Of a stretch of 64,000 bases of DNA, positions 43,847 to 52,107 are shown piece by piece. Below the pieces are notes generated by a model. It saw nothing but the letters and a program-made list of their open reading frames with translations. It did not search any database and was not told the DNA's origin. Origin of the DNA: an uncultured Sphingomonadaceae bacterium. GTDB lineage: Bacteria; Pseudomonadota; Alphaproteobacteria; Sphingomonadales; Sphingomonadaceae. Both the position numbers and the translations under genes were made by a program. Position 1 is the first letter of the stretch. Each line of letters opens with the position of its first letter. The stretch is from positions 570,430 through 634,429 of the forward strand of contig CANMNF010000002.1 in the NCBI GenBank assembly GCA_947499255.1. Direction: 5' to 3'.

Positions 43847-46297
43847 GTGAGCAGTCCGGCAATCCCTGAAACAATCACCAGCTGGTTCGCCAGCCGGGAT
43901 TGGCGCATCCGGCACCATCAGCTTGCGATGGTCGCAGCGGCAAATGCGGGTCAGCACGCGTTATTGGTGGCTGATACAGGTGCGGGCAAAACGCTCGCTG
44001 GTTTTCTGCCAACACTATGCGATTTTTGCGGGACGGGCGATGATCCGCATGACGGGCTGCATACGCTCTATATCTCTCCGCTAAAGGCGTTGGCGCATGA
44101 TGTGCAGCGCAACCTTGTCGCTCCGGTAGAGGAGATGGGTCTCGATATCCGTATCGAAACGCGCAGCGGTGACACGCCGTCAGATCGCAAACGGCGCCAA
44201 CGTAGCCGTCCGCCGCATATTTTGCTGACCACGCCGGAAAGCCTTTCGCTTCTTTTGAGTTTTCCGGAAAGTCATGACCTGTTCGCCAGCCTCAAACGCG
44301 TGGTTATCGATGAAATTCATGCTTTCGCAACGCAGAAACGCGGCGACTTGCTGGCTCTGAGTTTATCGCGCTTACAGGCAATCGCCCCCGATATGCAGCG
44401 TGTTGGCCTGTCGGCCACGGTGGCAGATCCCGAGGGGTTTCGCGCATGGCTTGCCCCATGGGGAGACATTGACAAGGTTTCGCTTATCGAAGGTGAGCCG
44501 GGTGAAGAGCCACAACTTGAAATACTGCTTCCGCAAGAAGAACGTGTGCCTTGGGGCGGGCATGCCGCCACATGGTCTATACCCCAGCTTTATACGCAGA
44601 TCGGCCAAAACCGAACGACGCTGATCTTCACCAATACGCGCTTTCTGGCAGAGTATATCTTTCAAAATCTGTGGGACGCGAATGAGGACAATCTGCCGAT
44701 TGGCGTCCACCACGGATCGCTTTCAAAAGAAGCGCGACGCAAGGTAGAAAGCGCAATGGCACGCGGCGAATTGCGCGCTTTGGTGGCTACCGCCAGTCTC
44801 GATCTTGGGCTGGATTGGGGAGATATCGATCTGGTGGTGCAGATGGGCGCACCCAAAGGATCATCGCGTTTGTTACAGCGCATCGGGCGAGCCAATCACC
44901 GGCTTGATCAGGCCAGTCGCGCGCTGCTTGTACCTGGCAATCGGTTTGAATTCCTTGAAGCCATGGCAGCGCAGGATGCGGTTGCCGAAGGAATGCGTGA
45001 TGGAGAGGATTTTCGGCCAGGTGGCCTCGATGTTCTTGCGCAACACATTATGGCGCGCGCTTGCGCTGGACCTTTTGATGAAGCTGATCTGTTGCGTGAG
45101 ATTCGTTCATGCCTGCCATATGCACAAATTGGTGAGGCCGCTTTTGACCGCGCGCTCACCTTTATCGCCACGGGAGGCTACGCACTAAAAGCCTATGACA
45201 AATTTCGGCGTATCGTACGCGATAGCGACGGGCGTTGGCGTCTAACGCATCCCGAAATGGCGCAGCGGCACCGGATGAATGCCGGCATCATCCTTGATGC
45301 AGAAATGTTGGATGTACGTTTCAAAAATGGTCGTTCGCTGGGTCGGGTGGAAGAACGTTTTGCAGCTGGCCTTCGTGCAGGAGATACTTTCCAGTTCGCC
45401 GGTGTGAGTGTCGAAGTAGAGCAATTGCGCGACATGGAATTGGTGGTTCGCGCCAGCAAGAAAGCGGCAATGATACCAAGTTATGGGGGCTTGCGACTGC
45501 CGCTGACCACGCATTTGGCTAGCCGTGTACGCGCTATGTTAGTGGACAGGGCTGGCTGGGCGCGGTTTCCCGATGACGTGCGCGAATGGCTCGAAGTGCA
45601 GGATTGGCGATCGCAAATGCCGGGGCCAGACAATTTGCTGGTGGAAACTTTCCCCAACGGAAAACGCTATTACACCGTGTTTTACACGTTTGCCGGGTGG
45701 AATGCGAACCAGTCGCTTGGCATGTTGATTACAAAGCGCATGGAGGAACGCGGCTTAATGCCGGGTGGGTTCGTGGCGAATGATTACTCGCTTGCCGTTT
45801 GGAGCTTTGAGCGCGTGCGTGATCCCTCGCCGCTACTTTCGCCAGACATCCTGACCGATGAGTTCGTCGATTGGGTGCAGGAATCGCACCTGTTGCGCCG
45901 CGCCTTTCGCGAAGTTGCCGTGATTGGCGGGTTGGTTGAACGCCAACATCCTGGCAAGCGCAAATCAGGCCGCCAGGTAACGTTTTCGACCGATTTGATT
46001 TACGATGTGTTGCGCAAATATGAGCCTGATCACTTACTTATCGAAGCGGCATGGGCAGATGCGCGGGCAAGAATGACAGATATCGGACGCCTTGGTGAGG
46101 TTTTGGAAACTGCAGCGGAACGCATGACCTTCGTCGAACTGGAACGGGTCAGCCCGCTAGCCGTGCCCGTAATGGTGATGATCGGCCGAGAAAACGTGCC
46201 ACAAGGTGCATCAGATGACGCGTTATTGTTAGAGGCCGAAAGTCTGGCAAGTGCAGCGATGCGCATGGATACGCAAGAACCGCCGGCAGAGGATTGA
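43847..46297 (+). CDS. Ligase-associated DNA damage response DEXH-box helicase (Lhr-like)
   Basis: 816 residues from a GTG. SF2 helicase with motif I LLVADTGAGKTLAGFLP, motif II VVIDEIHAFATQKRG (DEIH), motif III LSATVADPEGF, motif VI LLQRIGRANHRLDQ and a C-terminal Lhr-type winged-helix/DUF1998-like region. In other genomes this gene clusters with an ATP-dependent DNA ligase, an exonuclease and the PdeM phosphoesterase in a DNA-repair set; none of those is beside it here. A TTGACA hexamer lies at 43804, with no clear -10. Confidence 0.9.
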   Translation: MSSPAIPETITSWFASRDWRIRHHQLAMVAAANAGQHALLVADTGAGKTLAGFLPTLCDFCGTGDDPHDGLHTLYISPLKALAHDVQRNLVAPVEEMGLDIRIETRSGDTPSDRKRRQRSRPPHILLTTPESLSLLLSFPESHDLFASLKRVVIDEIHAFATQKRGDLLALSLSRLQAIAPDMQRVGLSATVADPEGFRAWLAPWGDIDKVSLIEGEPGEEPQLEILLPQEERVPWGGHAATWSIPQLYTQIGQNRTTLIFTNTRFLAEYIFQNLWDANEDNLPIGVHHGSLSKEARRKVESAMARGELRALVATASLDLGLDWGDIDLVVQMGAPKGSSRLLQRIGRANHRLDQASRALLVPGNRFEFLEAMAAQDAVAEGMRDGEDFRPGGLDVLAQHIMARACAGPFDEADLLREIRSCLPYAQIGEAAFDRALTFIATGGYALKAYDKFRRIVRDSDGRWRLTHPEMAQRHRMNAGIILDAEMLDVRFKNGRSLGRVEERFAAGLRAGDTFQFAGVSVEVEQLRDMELVVRASKKAAMIPSYGGLRLPLTTHLASRVRAMLVDRAGWARFPDDVREWLEVQDWRSQMPGPDNLLVETFPNGKRYYTVFYTFAGWNANQSLGMLITKRMEERGLMPGGFVANDYSLAVWSFERVRDPSPLLSPDILTDEFVDWVQESHLLRRAFREVAVIGGLVERQHPGKRKSGRQVTFSTDLIYDVLRKYEPDHLLIEAAWADARARMTDIGRLGEVLETAAERMTFVELERVSPLAVPVMVMIGRENVPQGASDDALLLEAESLASAAMRMDTQEPPAED

Positions 46298-46729
46298 TCA
46301 GTTTGTATCGAATTGCCGGTACTTGTGGTTTCCGGCAAAGGCGAAGGCCTTAATCTCGGCATCGCTCACCATATTGATGACCTGCACCGCGTCGTTGTAA
46401 CTTGCATTGGGGTTGGGTTCAAAGCGGATAACATGCTTTGTCTTGGCGGAAGCGGCCTGCGTAAGACGCTGTTCTAACTGAGCTTTGGAGACGATGTCGC
46501 CATTCCATAAGATCGCACCGTTTTGTTCAACGATGAGGGACACGTCCACCTGTTCTTCGTCCGCAGTTGCACCGGGAATTGGCAGATCGACTTCAACTTT
46601 ATGTGCAGCGATCGGGATGCTGATGATCATCATGATCAAAAGTACCAGCAACACGTCAATCAATGGAGTGGTGTTCATCTGGCTTAGCGGTTCACCCATT
46701 GCCGGGTCGGCCTTGTAGGATGCAGGCAT
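46298..46729 (-). CDS. exbD: ExbD/TolR-family biopolymer transport protein (third copy)
   Basis: 143 residues. One N-terminal helix with the proton-path aspartate (NTTPLIDVLLVLLIMMIISI) and a periplasmic domain. It is the farthest ExbD from tonB and is separated from the cluster by a hairpin terminator and a 118-base gap holding an inverted repeat. The C-terminal residues (KAFAFAGNHKYRQF) are close to the ExbD at 46848 (TKFGFVGNEKYRSF), which points to tandem duplication. Confidence 0.93.
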   Translation of the reverse strand: MPASYKADPAMGEPLSQMNTTPLIDVLLVLLIMMIISIPIAAHKVEVDLPIPGATADEEQVDVSLIVEQNGAILWNGDIVSKAQLEQRLTQAASAKTKHVIRFEPNPNASYNDAVQVINMVSDAEIKAFAFAGNHKYRQFDTN

Positions 46730-46730
46730 A

Positions 46731-46764
46731 ATGTGATCCCGCTATAGTTGTATCGAGATCACAT
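46731..46764 (-). promoter_or_regulatory. Inverted repeat before the third exbD
   Basis: ATGTGATC (46731-46738) and GATCACAT (46757-46764) are perfect 8-base arms 18 bases apart; one arm ends a single base before the start codon. A TTGACG hexamer lies just upstream on the minus strand (about 46778-46783). As an operator it would block a promoter; as RNA it would hide the start codon. Confidence 0.45.
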
Positions 46765-46792
46765 AAGGCCAAACGCGTCAAATCCGTATACG

Positions 46793-46817
46793 AAAAGGGG
46801 CGGCCGAAGCCACCCCT
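46793..46817 (-). terminator. UUCG-capped terminator between exbD copies
   Basis: On the minus strand AGGGGTGGC-TTCG-GCCGCCCCT forms a 9-bp stem with one G-U pair and a UUCG tetraloop, followed by TTTTC. It lies about 30 bases past the second exbD stop and should end most tonB-operon transcripts before the third exbD. Confidence 0.7.
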
Positions 46818-46847
46818 CACACGAGACCCCCATCATGGCATCTCTAT

Positions 46848-47297
46848 TTAGCTAGCGCTTTCTGCGCCAGCGCTGAAACTACGGTATTTTTCGTTGCCGA
46901 CAAAACCGAACTTGGTAACGCCGGATATCTTGATGATATTCAGCACTTTAGCCGATTTCTCATAGCTAGCGTTAGCTTCTGGTTCGTACTGCAATTCCGG
47001 CTCAACTTCGAAGGCCAGCGATTGCTGAAGGTTGTTGACCAATTCGCCTTCGGAAATCGTCTCAGCGTTCCACAGGATAACATCGTCTTGTGTAATCACG
47101 ATCTTGTTCTTGATCGGGTCCACATCAGGTGTGTCTGGGTTAGCGACCGGCGAAGGCAGGTCGATGCTGATAGCGTGAGTTGCGACCGGGATGGTGATGA
47201 TGAACATGATGAGGAGCACGAGCAGGACGTCGATCAACGGCGTCATGTTCATTTCCATCATCGGGGCGCCATCATCTGAGCCGCCTGACATTGCCAT
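46848..47297 (-). CDS. exbD: ExbD-family biopolymer transport protein (second copy)
   Basis: 149 residues. Helix with the key aspartate (MTPLIDVLLVLLIMFIITIP, residues about 18-38), then the periplasmic domain with IKNKIVITQDDVILWNAETI. Part of the inner-membrane motor that uses the proton gradient to energise TonB. 39 bases separate it from the preceding exbD. Confidence 0.94.
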   Translation of the reverse strand: MAMSGGSDDGAPMMEMNMTPLIDVLLVLLIMFIITIPVATHAISIDLPSPVANPDTPDVDPIKNKIVITQDDVILWNAETISEGELVNNLQQSLAFEVEPELQYEPEANASYEKSAKVLNIIKISGVTKFGFVGNEKYRSFSAGAESAS

Positions 47298-47336
47298 GGG
47301 AGTATACTCCTATTCTTTCAAACTTACTTGGGTGGC

Positions 47337-47879
47337 TTAAACGCCATCCGGATCAATCGGGGTCGAGATAAAGCCGATGATTGGGTAACCGGCTGCTTGC
47401 ACGTTAAAGATCGTGCCAGCCACACAGCGCCACGGAACATTGACGTCCGCGCGAATATGGACTTGCGGGATCGACTCAGGGTCAGACATGAGGATGTCTG
47501 CTCCGCCAGCACGTTCAACAATGTTTTCCAGACGCTCAAACGCCTCTTCGTAAAGAGTGGCTGAATCTACCAAAGTCGTATTGTTGAAATACACACGGCA
47601 TTCGCCATCGCGGGTCGCGCCTGTGTAACCACTTCTGATCACATTGGGGGTGCGCCCCTGGGCATCGGTTGTCATTACCGTGAGTTGCAGGTTTTCAACC
47701 TTGTTCTTGCTCTCGACCGATTCGAAAACCGGAACTTTGAGTTCTTCCACCGTCTGAATGGCAACGGGGACTGCGATCAGGAAGATGATCAGCAGCACCA
47801 GCATAACGTCCACTAGCGGGGTGGTGTTGATGTCAGACATTGGCGTTTCGCCAGCGCCGTCTCCCATCGCAATAGCCAT
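47337..47879 (-). CDS. exbD: ExbD-family biopolymer transport protein (first copy, long form)
   Basis: 180 residues, longer than the other two because of a larger periplasmic domain. Helix NTTPLVDVMLVLLIIFLIAV carries the conserved aspartate; the periplasmic part ends VPWRCVAGTIFNVQAAGYPI and contains two cysteines (GECRVYF and WRCVAG) absent from its paralogues. It sits directly after exbB and is probably the main partner or forms a mixed stator with the second copy. Confidence 0.94.
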   Translation of the reverse strand: MAIAMGDGAGETPMSDINTTPLVDVMLVLLIIFLIAVPVAIQTVEELKVPVFESVESKNKVENLQLTVMTTDAQGRTPNVIRSGYTGATRDGECRVYFNNTTLVDSATLYEEAFERLENIVERAGGADILMSDPESIPQVHIRADVNVPWRCVAGTIFNVQAAGYPIIGFISTPIDPDGV

Positions 47880-47911
47880 AAGGTTTGTCCTATCTCAAAA
47901 CTTGGATCAAT

Positions 47912-47943
47912 CGGCGGACGTCTGCATGCGAAGACGCCCGCCG
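47912..47943 (-). promoter_or_regulatory. Intercistronic hairpin between exbB and exbD
   Basis: CGGCGGACGTCT and AGACGCCCGCCG pair over 12 positions with one mismatch around an 8-base loop. No T run follows on the minus strand. A stem here may protect the 3' end of exbB mRNA or damp read-through, fitting the excess of ExbB over ExbD in the complex. Confidence 0.45.
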
Positions 47944-47961
47944 TTTAACGTATCTGCGGGA

Positions 47962-48741
47962 TCAGACCTTTTTGGCGGTTGTGGCGCCAGCAGGCTTGGC
48001 CACAGCAGGCTTAGCTTTTGCCGAAGCGGGAGCCGATACGACAGGCTTCACAGTTCCGTGCGACGTGATGTTAGCCAGCAGATCGGTTGAAAAGCCGCTT
48101 AGCATCGCAGAGATACGACGGTTGCGTGACTGCAGATAGTTGTATGCAAACACCGCAGGCACAGCCACCATCAGACCAATCGCGGTCATGATCAAGGCTT
48201 CACCAACTGGACCAGCAACAGCGTCAATCGAGGCAGAACCGGTCGCACCGATTTTGATCAGCGCGTTGTAAATCCCGATAACTGTACCAAGCAGACCCAC
48301 AAACGGAGCAGTAGCACCAACCGTTGCGAGGAAGGACAGGCCGCCGTTCAGCTTGGCGTTAATCGTAGCTTCTGAGCGTGCAAGCGAGCCATGCAGCCAG
48401 TCATGCGATTCCAAGCTGTCAGTCATTTTTTCAGACTCGGTACCGGCTTTCAAACCATCTTCGACCAACTGACGCCAGGCGCTATTCTTTTCAAACTTGG
48501 TCGCGCCGTCTTGCAGAGAACCAGCTTTCCAGAAAGCAGCACGGCCTTCGCGGTACTGCTTCATCACCTTGTTCTGTTCAAAATATTTCGTGAACAGGAT
48601 GTAGAATGAACCCACAGACATGATGATCATGATGCTGAGGATAAACCAGGCGACGGGACCGCCTTCTTCCATGGCTTCCATAAAGCCGAACTGGTTTTTG
48701 GGCGCCTCCGCAGCGGCGGAAGTAAGAAGTTCAATAAGCAT
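47962..48741 (-). CDS. exbB: MotA/TolQ/ExbB proton channel protein
   Basis: 259 residues with three main helices. The first is near residues 28-48 (PVAWFILSIMIIMSVGSFYI); the conserved core is LSFLATVGATAPFVGLLGTV and EALIMTAIGLMVAVPAVFAY. The C-terminus is a lysine/alanine/proline tail (KAKPAVAKPAGATTAKK). Forms the pentameric channel of the TonB motor. Between tonB and the exbD genes. Confidence 0.96.
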   Translation of the reverse strand: MLIELLTSAAAEAPKNQFGFMEAMEEGGPVAWFILSIMIIMSVGSFYILFTKYFEQNKVMKQYREGRAAFWKAGSLQDGATKFEKNSAWRQLVEDGLKAGTESEKMTDSLESHDWLHGSLARSEATINAKLNGGLSFLATVGATAPFVGLLGTVIGIYNALIKIGATGSASIDAVAGPVGEALIMTAIGLMVAVPAVFAYNYLQSRNRRISAMLSGFSTDLLANITSHGTVKPVVSAPASAKAKPAVAKPAGATTAKKV

Positions 48742-48776
48742 GCGATAATTCCTCTTTTTATAGAGCTAAATCAAAA

Positions 48777-49451
48777 TCAGTTAAGACGGTAAACGATGGT
48801 GAGCGAATCGCGCCCGGCTGTCGGATTACCTTGAGCATCAAGTGCCGGATCATAGCGCGCATAGCGTTCCATGCCCTTACAGGCAGCTTCGTCCAGAATG
48901 GATTCTCCGCTTGACCCGGTCACGGTGCATGATTGCACGCGGCCATTGCTTCCGATCACCACACTCACACCCACATTACCTTCAATCTCGCGTCGAATGG
49001 CGCGGCTAGGATACGCTTCCTGGATGCGTGCGGCCCATCTGTTGAAATTATCGCGCTGCGCTCCTTTAGCCTGCGAAGGGGGCGCCGGCGGCGGTGCCGG
49101 AGGCGCTGGCGGTGCAGGCGGCGGAATAATCCGAGCCGGCGGTGCAGGCGGGGGAATATTGGGCTGCACGCGAATTGGCGGCGGTGCCGGCGCAATGTTA
49201 ATCGGCGGCGGCGGCGCTACAGGTGGCGGAGGTGCCACAACCTCTTCTGGCGGCGGTGGCGGGGGCTCTTCTTCCGGCTCCGGCGGCTCAGGTTCATCGA
49301 TTTCGACCATTGTTACGCGCTTTACCGCTTCCTTCACGGCCGAGTAGGCCAGTCCGGTCACCAGTGCATATGCAAGCGCAATATGAATCAGAACGACGAT
49401 GATAATCGAAACGATTCGACTACCGCTCATCTCTTGATCAGCGTATGCCAT
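48777..49451 (-). CDS. tonB: TonB energy transducer
   Basis: 224 residues. N-terminal anchor with the functional histidine (LIHIALAYALVTGLAYS, residues about 20-37), a periplasm-spanning proline-rich region (EPEPPEPEEEPPPPPPEE and on to about residue 128) and the C-terminal receptor-binding domain (YPSRAIRREIEGNVGVSVVI ... RVQSCTVTGSSGESILDEAA). Drives uptake through TonB-dependent outer-membrane receptors. Head of the tonB-exbB-exbD-exbD operon. Confidence 0.96.
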   Translation of the reverse strand: MAYADQEMSGSRIVSIIIVVLIHIALAYALVTGLAYSAVKEAVKRVTMVEIDEPEPPEPEEEPPPPPPEEVVAPPPPVAPPPPINIAPAPPPIRVQPNIPPPAPPARIIPPPAPPAPPAPPPAPPSQAKGAQRDNFNRWAARIQEAYPSRAIRREIEGNVGVSVVIGSNGRVQSCTVTGSSGESILDEAACKGMERYARYDPALDAQGNPTAGRDSLTIVYRLN

Positions 49452-49788
49452 TCAGTCCGTTCACTCCATTTTCTCAACAACATCACGGTTATGAAACCGT
49501 CAGGCTGCTAGTTACCCAAGAAAGACGTCAGTCTGACAGCCGTTATATCCTCTTGTCCAGTCTACATTTGAGTCAACATGCCTAAAAAACACATGATCCC
49601 AAACGGCTGGCGCTACTTTTGAGCAACATTGTTACTCGCCCATAACGAAGGAGGGGTATTAACGGCCTGTTAGGGGTCGAGCAAACAGTTTATGAGTTCA
49701 GGGCCGATTCACCTGAAAAAACGGACATAAAGTTCAATAAAGCGCTCAAACCGGACGTTTCGCGTCTGTCTGATGATAAGAGAATGGA
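49452..49788. other. 337-base divergent intergenic region before tonB
   Basis: Holds an inverted repeat ACGGTT-ATGA-AACCGT (49485-49500) 35-50 bases before tonB, a TATAAC hexamer on the minus strand near 49545, and TTAA-N7-TTAG (49659-49673), one base from the CtrA consensus TTAA-N7-TTAA. It is less GC-rich than its surroundings. A 12-codon reading frame near 49692 is not convincing. No clear Fur box was seen. Confidence 0.5.
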
Positions 49789-50667
49789 ATGGCGATTCGC
49801 AGTAAGTGTTTTTTGATTAATGTCCGGCAAAGGGCCTGGGCTTTGGCGCTGATATGGCTCGGCTGTACATCCAGCTTTGCCTTTGCAAACGAGGGTGAGG
49901 CGATTGGCGAACTTCCCGCCGAGCGCGCTCCGACTTATGTTGATCTTGTCGAAATGGCGGGGCAATCAGATTTTGTGGGCATCGTCATGATCGATGACCA
50001 AATCACTCTACCGCAGGAACGCGCACCTGGCGTTTCTGCAGGACATGTCCGGCTTTATATAGAGGCGCTGACGCAAAGTGTGCTCGCCTCTCCGCGCGCG
50101 ATTGGTGAACAATTGGTGTTTCTGGTTGATCGACCGCTGAATGATAAAGGTAAAGCGCCAAAGATCGAACAGCAGACTTTTCTCGCTTTTGGTGACTTGA
50201 ATCCAGACAGGCCGCGCGATCTGCAACTGCTTAGTTCCGATGCCTTGCTTACGATGGGCCCGGTGATCGAACGGCGCGTCCGAGAAGTGCTACGCCAGCT
50301 GGCGTCCCTGGACAGGCCTGCGAAGATTACAGGGATCAAGGACGTTATCTCTATCCCCGGCAATCTGGCTGGCGAATCAGAGACGCAGATATTTGTCGAA
50401 ACACAAGAAGGCGCGCCGGTGTCCATGAATGTGATTAGGCGCCCTGGCATGGCGCCGCGCTGGGGGATTTCCTTTGGCGATATCGTTGATCCATCGGCCA
50501 AAGCGCCAGAACGCGAAACACTGGCGTGGTATCAATTTGCCTGTCACTTGCCGCGCGAATTGCCTGAAGAGGCGTTTTTGCAGCGTGATCGCGATGCCCG
50601 CACGCGCGCTCGCGAAGATTATGCCTATATCCTTGATGATCTTGGCAGTTGCGAAAGGCGATTTTAG
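49789..50667 (+). CDS. Exported protein of unknown function
   Basis: 292 residues. The N-terminus is a signal peptide (VRQRAWALALIWLGCTSSFA, cleavage near AFA-N at residue 34). No domain is recognised. The body has an ordered beta-type segment (FVGIVMIDDQITLPQERAPG, VRLYIEALTQSVLASPRAIG) resembling a domain found in several short sphingomonad exported proteins, and a C-terminus with paired cysteines (FACHLP and LGSCERR). Divergent from tonB; its own promoter is probably in the shared region. Confidence 0.7.
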   Translation: MAIRSKCFLINVRQRAWALALIWLGCTSSFAFANEGEAIGELPAERAPTYVDLVEMAGQSDFVGIVMIDDQITLPQERAPGVSAGHVRLYIEALTQSVLASPRAIGEQLVFLVDRPLNDKGKAPKIEQQTFLAFGDLNPDRPRDLQLLSSDALLTMGPVIERRVREVLRQLASLDRPAKITGIKDVISIPGNLAGESETQIFVETQEGAPVSMNVIRRPGMAPRWGISFGDIVDPSAKAPERETLAWYQFACHLPRELPEEAFLQRDRDARTRAREDYAYILDDLGSCERRF

Positions 50668-50758
50668 CTCCGTAATTTCACCGAATATCGCCAAAGCTCT
50701 AGCCAAGCGCAGTGCAGGTCACTAACGCGCATCCCGATTGCATATAGAGGGGTCATTG

Positions 50759-52072
50759 ATGGCGGATAGCTTGCGGATTGCACTGGCGGGTCTTGGGACA
50801 GTTGGCGTTGGCGTTATCAATCTGTTGGCGGAAAACGGCGGCGTGATTGCTGGCCGCGCTGGACGGCCTATCACCATCACCGCTGTATCCGCCCGGGATC
50901 GTCAAAAGGATCGCGGTGTCGATCTTTCGGCCTATGGCTGGGAAGACGATATGACCGCGCTTGCCGCGCGCGATGATGTTGATGTTGTTGTCGAACTGGT
51001 GGGTGGCAGCGATGGCCCTGCGCTGGCTTTGGCGCGTTCTGCTCTGTCTTGCGGCAAAGGCTTGGTGACTGCCAACAAAGCGATGGTGGCTCATCACGGT
51101 ATGGAATTGGCCAAAGCTGCCGCTGCAAATGATGCGCCGCTGCGTTTCGAAGCCGCGGTTGCTGGCGGCATTCCTGTGATCAAGGGGCTGAGCGAAGGTG
51201 CTGCGGCCAATAAAATTGAGCAGGTGCAGGGCATTTTGAACGGCACCTGCAATTATATCCTCTCCCAAATGGAATCGACCGGCGCAGATTTTGGTGATGT
51301 GCTGAAAGAGGCGCAGGCGCTCGGGTATGCAGAGGCGGATCCCACTTTTGATATTGAAGGGGTGGATGCAGCGCACAAACTGGCGATCCTTGCCGCCATT
51401 GCATTTGGTACGAAGCTGGATTTCGACGCTGTTGATTCGACCGGCATTAGTGCGATCCGCTCTGCCGATATCTCGCAGGCCGATGCGCTTGGTTATGTGA
51501 TCCGCCTGATCGGTTTGGCCGATTGCAGTTCGGACGATAGCGGCAACCGTTTGTTCCAAAAAGTTGCGCCCTGTCTCGTGCCAAAAGATCACCCATTGGC
51601 GCGCGTCGATGGGCCAACCAATGCCGTCGTAGCCGATGGCAATTTCTCAGGTCGCCTGCTGTTCGAAGGGGCGGGCGCGGGTGATGGACCCACGGCAAGT
51701 GCCGTGGTGGCCGATCTTATCGATATAGCGCGCGGAATGACGCCGCCGCCGTTCTCATTGCCAGTCGAACAATTGGCACAAAGCACTCCTGCAGATCCCG
51801 ATGGCCGCATAAGCAGTGTGTATATGCGTTTCCTCGTCGCGGATCGTCCCGGCGTTATGGCTGAGCTTACCGCTGCGATGCGCGATGCCGGTGTTTCGAT
51901 TGAAAGCTTGATCCAGCATGGCCGCCATGACGAAAATTCTGGCGAAGAGCCGGTAATCGTCGCGATGGTGACACATGAAGGGCCTGAAAGCGCAGTAACG
52001 CGGGCTCTGGATTTGCTGGCCGGTTCACCCGCTCTTGCTGAAGAGCCGTTGGTTATGCGGCTGCTTGGCTGA
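50759..52072 (+). CDS. hom: Homoserine dehydrogenase
   Basis: 437 residues from the ATG at 50759, preceded by AGAGGGG. Reduces aspartate semialdehyde to homoserine for threonine and methionine synthesis. NAD(P)-binding AGLGTVGVGVINLL, the catalytic region VAGGIPVIKGLSEG and GILNGTCNYILSQME, DPTFDIEGVDAAHKLAILA, and a C-terminal ACT domain (ADRPGVMAELTAAMRDAGVS) likely sensing threonine. glpX follows by 35 bases. Confidence 0.97.
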   Translation: MADSLRIALAGLGTVGVGVINLLAENGGVIAGRAGRPITITAVSARDRQKDRGVDLSAYGWEDDMTALAARDDVDVVVELVGGSDGPALALARSALSCGKGLVTANKAMVAHHGMELAKAAAANDAPLRFEAAVAGGIPVIKGLSEGAAANKIEQVQGILNGTCNYILSQMESTGADFGDVLKEAQALGYAEADPTFDIEGVDAAHKLAILAAIAFGTKLDFDAVDSTGISAIRSADISQADALGYVIRLIGLADCSSDDSGNRLFQKVAPCLVPKDHPLARVDGPTNAVVADGNFSGRLLFEGAGAGDGPTASAVVADLIDIARGMTPPPFSLPVEQLAQSTPADPDGRISSVYMRFLVADRPGVMAELTAAMRDAGVSIESLIQHGRHDENSGEEPVIVAMVTHEGPESAVTRALDLLAGSPALAEEPLVMRLLG

Positions 52073-52107
52073 AATAAACATTATTTTTGGAACAGGAAAA
52101 GTCACCG

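Noticed and set aside
46731-46764. CRP-type TGTGA-N6-TCACA site before the third exbD
   Set aside because: The half-sites are 18 bases apart, too far for a CRP/FNR dimer.
48950-49270. Repetitive GGCGGC-rich DNA considered as a repeat array
   Set aside because: It is the proline-rich linker of TonB; the repeats are codon-level and expected.
49692-49730. Twelve-codon frame upstream of the exported unknown gene, considered as a leader peptide
   Set aside because: No run of regulatory codons, no attenuator hairpin and no conserved pattern.
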